The notes under the pieces are model-generated. The model worked only from the letters and a program-made list of their open reading frames with translations. It had not been told where the DNA came from and did no database searches. Below are positions 14,403 through 16,981 of a stretch of 16,981 bases of DNA, in pieces. A program made the translations under genes and the position numbers. The DNA comes from JAQUKH01 sp043809805. Its GTDB lineage: Bacteria > JACRDZ01 > JAQUKH01. The stretch is from positions 1 to 16,981 of the forward strand of contig JBDROR010000144.1 in assembly GCA_043809805.1 (NCBI GenBank), in the 5' to 3' direction. Positions within the stretch are counted from its first letter, which is position 1. Each line of letters begins with the position of its first letter.

Positions 14403-14879
14403 TCAACTGACGACTTCTTTAACTACCACTCTGCTTCCCTTCACAAGCGTTACCTTAATCTTCGCGCCTTTCTGTATAAAAACCCCTTCGGTTATGACAT
14501 CCGCTTTTTCGCCGTCTATCAACGCTGTTCCACTCGGCCGCAAAGTTGTAACAGCAACCCCCTCCTTCCCCAACAATTCGTTTAAACTATCATCTGCTGA
14601 ATGATATCCTGCTTCTCTATTCTGAGACACACCAAGCCTTAGGCTTTTAGCAATCCTGGTTTTAGGAAATAATTTTACCGCAGCAACAATTGTTATCAAA
14701 CTTACTAAAGAAAGAACAATTCCGGCAATAACACTATGCAATGTTGCCACCAAATAACATCCGGTTACAATTAAAATTATACCCGACAACCCCACCACTC
14801 CAAAAGTCGGCGTGAATAATTCTATCAATAATAAAATAAATCCCAGAACCAAAAAAGTAAGAATCTTAAGCCAGACCAT
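14403..14879 (-). CDS. Short NfeD-like membrane protein
   Basis: The 158-residue protein has three hydrophobic segments (about 4-22, 27-45 and 49-70), then a cytoplasmic OB-fold NfeD domain near 100-158 (LGKEGVAVTTLRPSGTALID, VITEGVFIQKGAKIKVTLVKGSRVVV). It has no protease domain. Such short NfeD proteins are encoded beside SPFH proteins and are thought to bind them. It starts 3 bases after the stop of the long nfeD gene, with GGAG in that gene's end, so the two are coupled. The OB parts of the two NfeD proteins are clearly related (LRPSG, then VLSEGEF/VITEGVF), consistent with duplication. Confidence 0.9.
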   Translation of the reverse strand: MVWLKILTFLVLGFILLLIELFTPTFGVVGLSGIILIVTGCYLVATLHSVIAGIVLSLVSLITIVAAVKLFPKTRIAKSLRLGVSQNREAGYHSADDSLNELLGKEGVAVTTLRPSGTALIDGEKADVITEGVFIQKGAKIKVTLVKGSRVVVKEVVS

Positions 14880-14882
14880 TTT

Positions 14883-16235
14883 TCAATTCTCCATTCTCAC
14901 AACAACCTTGCTTCCGTCAATTTTTACAACTTTCACCGTTGTATCTTTATCTATAAACTCCCCTTCGCTGAGGACATCCAATATCTTATCATCAAATACC
15001 GCGCGGCCGCTGGGCCTTAAAATACTTGCAGTTTTTCCTGTTTTTCCCAAATAGCTTTGCGAAACACTTGAAGCTTCGCTTTTCTTTTCTACAGAAGACA
15101 AAATTATTTTTTCCCATAATTTGGTTTTAGGTAAAAATTTTATACCCGCGATAAACCCAATAAAAACAATTATCACCGACCATGATAAAATATAAAAGGC
15201 GTTCCACAATTCCATTTTCGGGGCTTCTAACGGATTTGGATGTTTTACCATCGAAAGAAAGATACTGATAACTATTAATGTAATTCCCGAAATCCCTGTC
15301 ATTCCAAAACTGGGGATAACAAATATTTCCAAACCTAAAAGTCCAACACCGGCAACAAGAAGCAGGATTTCAAACCATTCCGCCATTCCAATTAAATAAT
15401 GCCCCCAGAAAAAAAGCGAAAGGCAAAAAAGCGCGGCAGTGCCTGACACACCCCATCCGGGATACATCAATTCATATATTATGCCTAAAAACCCCAGAGT
15501 AATGAGCAAAGAACTTACAATCGGGCCAGTTAAAAAACGCACTAAATTTTCAGACCATGTCGGAGAAATTTCCACAATCTCACATTTATCCAGATTCTTT
15601 AATGCTAAAAGCTCCCCGCGATTTTTTACTATTTTCTTCGCTAATTTTAATTCTATCGCTTCATCCGCTGAAAGCGTAATAAGCTTGCCTTTTGGTTTAA
15701 TCGTTTTTATCTCCAAATCCTTATCAACCATTCCCTGCGCGATATCTTCCGGATAACCGTTCTTAGACGCCAACGACCTGAATTTCGCGCGGATCGCAGA
15801 CACGGATTTTTCGTCGGCGGTTTCCTCCCCACCCATTCCAACCCTAGGCTCAGCCGCGCCTATACTTGAGCCGGGAGCCATAAATATTTCTTTGCACCCT
15901 AAAGAGATCATAGCCCCCGCGGACCACGCCTCTTCGGTAACAAAGGCAATCGTGGGAATCGGCTCCGCGGATGCCAAAGAACCGCATATTTCATCCGCGG
16001 CATCAACCCTGCCGCCATAAGTGTCTATCTCCAAAATAATCGCTTTTGCCTGCGCCCCTTTAGCTTCATTTATCGCCCGTTTCACAATCCCGGAAAGACC
16101 GAGTTCTATTGTATCTTTAATTGGAATTATGAAAACTTTATCATTTTGCGCTGAATTTTGTGTGAAAAATAACACGGATAAAAAAAGGAATATAAAAGAA
16201 AATGTCAAAACTAAAATCTTTGTTCGCATCAGCAT
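14883..16235 (-). CDS. Long NfeD: ClpP-class membrane serine protease
   Basis: The 450-residue protein has a signal peptide or anchor (about 5-25), then an extracytoplasmic ClpP-like protease domain. It has the LEIDTYGGRVDAADEI substrate-groove motif at 68-83, nucleophile Ser105 in WSAGAMIS, and a Lys at 143 whose spacing before RSLA matches the catalytic Lys138 of the archaeal STOMATIN-protease PH1510. Four to five membrane spans follow (about 215-375), then a C-terminal OB domain (LGKTGKTASILRPSGRAVFD). PH1510 cleaves the SPFH protein stomatin. The ATG overlaps the stop of the nucleotidyltransferase gene (TAATG), without its own ribosome site; Met3 (ATG at 16229) is the alternative start. 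Confidence 0.93.
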   Translation of the reverse strand: MLMRTKILVLTFSFIFLFLSVLFFTQNSAQNDKVFIIPIKDTIELGLSGIVKRAINEAKGAQAKAIILEIDTYGGRVDAADEICGSLASAEPIPTIAFVTEEAWSAGAMISLGCKEIFMAPGSSIGAAEPRVGMGGEETADEKSVSAIRAKFRSLASKNGYPEDIAQGMVDKDLEIKTIKPKGKLITLSADEAIELKLAKKIVKNRGELLALKNLDKCEIVEISPTWSENLVRFLTGPIVSSLLITLGFLGIIYELMYPGWGVSGTAALFCLSLFFWGHYLIGMAEWFEILLLVAGVGLLGLEIFVIPSFGMTGISGITLIVISIFLSMVKHPNPLEAPKMELWNAFYILSWSVIIVFIGFIAGIKFLPKTKLWEKIILSSVEKKSEASSVSQSYLGKTGKTASILRPSGRAVFDDKILDVLSEGEFIDKDTTVKVVKIDGSKVVVRMEN

Positions 16236-16687
16236 TATTTATTTGTTAATTTTTTTAAATATTTCAAATCCAATTTATCTTTATCCCGTCCGGTTGATTC
16301 TTTATTTTTGATAAGATTGTCCTTAGAAATAAACGGAACTTTTAAATCTTCTATTTCTACATCTTCCCTATCGTTATATGCTTGTTTAAAATTGACACCA
16401 TCAATTTTAGTGATGATATCAATCCTTCTTGGAGGGACACCGACCTGAAGAACAATACCTTCTGTTGAAAAAGCGTCTTGGCTAACCCCTTTAAGCGGCG
16501 CTCCAAATTCAGCAAGAGACAGACATATCTTTTTTGAATTATCAATTGAAGCTTCCACCCAAATATCAAAATCTCCCGTTGCCCGGGGATAACCATGTAC
16601 TCCCATAGCGTATGCGCCAACAACAAGGAATTTAACCTTATTGTTTAATAAGATTTGTAACATTTCTTCGTAATCTTTGTTTAACAC
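16235..16687 (-). CDS. Minimal nucleotidyltransferase (MNT/DUF6036-like)
   Basis: The 150-residue protein is a pol-beta-type nucleotidyltransferase. The GAYAMGVHG turn is at 24-32, the catalytic pair is Asp39-Asp41 (GDFDIWV), and a third Asp is at 90 (RRIDIIT), so the metal-binding triad is complete. Members of this group transfer nucleotides to RNA, tRNA or partner proteins and often serve in toxin-antitoxin pairs. It starts with GTG at 16687, inside the end of the upstream small gene (50-base overlap), and a G-run (GCGGGAT) precedes it. Its TAA overlaps the nfeD ATG by one base. Family call good; specific role unknown. Confidence 0.85.
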   Translation of the reverse strand: MLNKDYEEMLQILLNNKVKFLVVGAYAMGVHGYPRATGDFDIWVEASIDNSKKICLSLAEFGAPLKGVSQDAFSTEGIVLQVGVPPRRIDIITKIDGVNFKQAYNDREDVEIEDLKVPFISKDNLIKNKESTGRDKDKLDLKYLKKLTNK

Positions 16688-16826
16688 TTTTTTTATCCCG
16701 CAATGACCAGATTTCGGCAGTAATATCCCACATCACAGAAACTCTTTCCTGTGGTGAGATAGCTGCATAGCTGTCATCTTCTTTGGTCATTTTTTTTAAT
16801 ATCACATAATTTCTATTAAGTTTCAC
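16638..16826 (-). CDS. Small partner protein of the nucleotidyltransferase
   Basis: The 62-residue protein has the layout of small proteins encoded just before such nucleotidyltransferases: SPQERVSVMWDITAEIWSLR (about 24-43) and a basic C-terminus RLRRNVTNLIKQ. The GTG start at 16826 has GGAG (16835-16838 on the minus strand) 8 bases upstream, which supports it. The coding end overlaps the nucleotidyltransferase start by 50 bases. It is probably the cognate partner of a two-gene toxin-antitoxin-type module; which member is toxic cannot be told. Confidence 0.65.
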   Translation of the reverse strand: MKLNRNYVILKKMTKEDDSYAAISPQERVSVMWDITAEIWSLRDKKSVKQRLRRNVTNLIKQ

Positions 16827-16886
16827 CTGAAAATCTCCGTAAGTTATTGATATTACTTATTTTTTCTACACTACAACTCGTTATAC

Positions 16887-16981
16887 TGTCATTTCGACCG
16901 AAGGGAGAAATCTTTCCCCCGTTGGGGTGGCTGCCCTCTTTTACCGGGCGACCACATTGGGTCGCCCCTACTCCGCTCGGA
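16887..16981. repeat. Second composite palindromic repeat, cut by window edge
   Basis: Its first 33 bases are identical to the left arm at 8748-8780. GGGCGACC (16946-16953) and GGTCGCCC (16960-16967) pair around a 6-base loop, matching the second hairpin of the 8748 copy. The first hairpin is degraded here. The right arm (CCGCTCGGA) runs off the window. Confidence 0.75.

Overview
The window looks like part of the chromosome of an uncultivated or little-studied bacterium. It is moderately AT-rich, with strong GGAGG-type ribosome sites, some TTG and GTG starts and sigma70-like promoters. Gaps between genes hold short palindromic repeats of the 'TGTCATTTCGA', 'TGTCATTCCCGCG' and 'GTAGGGGCGA' kinds. 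Gene content fits a Gram-negative-type candidate phylum (Omnitrophota or a relative is my best guess), but no marker gene here settles the lineage.

Layout. At the left edge, on the minus strand, are a truncated secreted SIMPL-domain protein (1-650) and the primosomal helicase gene priA (751-2742), whose promoter sits almost on its start codon. Next comes an AT-rich accessory island (about 2870-4295) of short plus-strand genes: an exported hypothetical protein, then an overlapping DUF5678-like/retropepsin-like pair. They are separated and bounded by three related short palindromes that look like integron attC sites, so the island resembles two gene cassettes without an integrase. Plus-strand glgX (glycogen debranching) and a beta-carbonic anhydrase follow with no gap.

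From 7201 to 11414 the genes run leftward: DUF167, an MFS exporter, a MoxR ATPase with a near-perfect promoter inside the end of the exporter gene, a composite nested repeat, then yicC and gmk overlapping by 11 bases. A plus-strand PIN-PhoH gene (TTG start) converges on the last block.

The right-hand block (12853-16826) is a tight minus-strand run. In transcription order it holds a small protein, a minimal nucleotidyltransferase (probably a toxin-antitoxin-type pair), a long NfeD with a ClpP-like protease domain, a short NfeD, the flotillin-like FloA, and a small acidic membrane protein of unknown function. The NfeD/FloA set is a membrane-microdomain and membrane-protease module. The window ends inside another copy of the repeat seen between moxR and yicC.

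Most worth a second look are the cassette-like island with its retropepsin pair, the FloA/NfeD operon with an unknown last gene and a translationally linked nucleotidyltransferase, a PriA that seems to lack the winged-helix domain, and the nested repeat family.
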